Made by a program: the position numbers and the translations under genes | Part shown: piece by piece, positions 23,152-23,221 of the stretch | How positions within the stretch are numbered: position 1 is the stretch's first letter | Layout: each line of letters begins with the position of its first letter | Origin: RUG806 sp963624415 | GTDB lineage: Bacteria; Bacillota; Clostridia; Oscillospirales; Acutalibacteraceae | DNA: 23,221 nucleotides | Direction: 5' to 3' | Assembly: GCA_963624415.1 (NCBI GenBank) | Contig: CAVFPQ010000021.1 | Span: 1 to 23,221 of the forward strand | Notes under the pieces: model-generated | Told to the model about the DNA's origin: nothing | The model's input: only the letters and a program-made list of their open reading frames with translations | The model's database searches: none

Positions 23152-23221
23152 CAAAATGCAGAATGCATAATGCATAATGCATAATGTCGGAAGGCACAGT
23201 GTGCCTTGGATTATAAAGCTT
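23152..23221 (+). repeat. TGCATAA heptamer array plus stem-loop core element, copy 8 (cut by window end)
   Basis: Units TGCAGAA, TGCATAA, TGCATAA, TGCATAA (23157-23184), then TCGG, AAGGCAC-AGT-GTGCCTT (23191-23207) and GGATTATAAAGCTT, where the window stops. From the hairpin onward it is identical to copy 6 as far as it can be read. Confidence 0.85.

Overview
The window looks like a chromosomal segment of a low-to-mid GC Gram-positive anaerobe, most likely class Clostridia and probably Ruminococcaceae/Oscillospiraceae-like. The evidence is folate-type TrmFO, the rnc / Elp3-like radical SAM / smc cluster, a LysM-G5-M23 cell-wall protein, an A/T-rich Shine-Dalgarno style with TTG and GTG starts, and housekeeping proteins of Firmicutes type. 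The genus cannot be fixed from the sequence alone. No tRNA, rRNA, CRISPR array, transposase or phage gene was seen.

Left block (1-6054, all minus strand, read right to left): a Thr/Glu-rich membrane-anchored surface protein, a TrmN6-type tRNA adenine methyltransferase overlapping it by 8 bp, the 16S rRNA methyltransferase rsmI, a cytoplasmic GH2-like protein that seems to have lost its catalytic nucleophile, and the N-terminal part of a large membrane-anchored LysM-G5-M23 peptidase that runs off the left edge. A strong sigma-A-type promoter (TTGACA-N17-TATTAT) heads this probable operon.

Middle block (6055-14260, plus strand): a 348-bp divergent promoter region, then nth (endonuclease III), secA, a CPBP intramembrane protease, a SpoU/TrmH-family RNA methyltransferase and dprA. 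The intergenic spaces here are unusual. Two copies of a GC-rich, about 300-bp element lie in inverted orientation on either side of the methyltransferase-dprA pair. They share a 36-bp and a 25-bp block that are identical, and between those blocks a long stem-loop that keeps its pairing although its sequence differs.

Right block (14261-22947, plus strand) is a compact five-gene run: topA, trmFO, rnc, an Elp3-like radical SAM protein and smc. The genes overlap or lie 4 bp apart, joining chromosome topology and segregation (topA, smc) with RNA maturation (trmFO, rnc, possibly the radical SAM enzyme).

The most novel signal is not a gene. Most of the larger gaps between genes carry a modular repeat made of 7-bp-period tandem arrays, whose unit differs from locus to locus, and a core of the form ATGTCGGAAG, short stem-loop, CTTGGATTATAAAGCTTCGC. 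The stem comes in at least two sequence versions that both pair (AAGTCC/GGACTT and AAGGCAC/GTGCCTT), so the structure rather than the sequence appears conserved. The arrays usually start within a few bases of a stop codon. One array has been captured as the C-terminus of endonuclease III, and another supplies the -35 box of the CPBP protease promoter.
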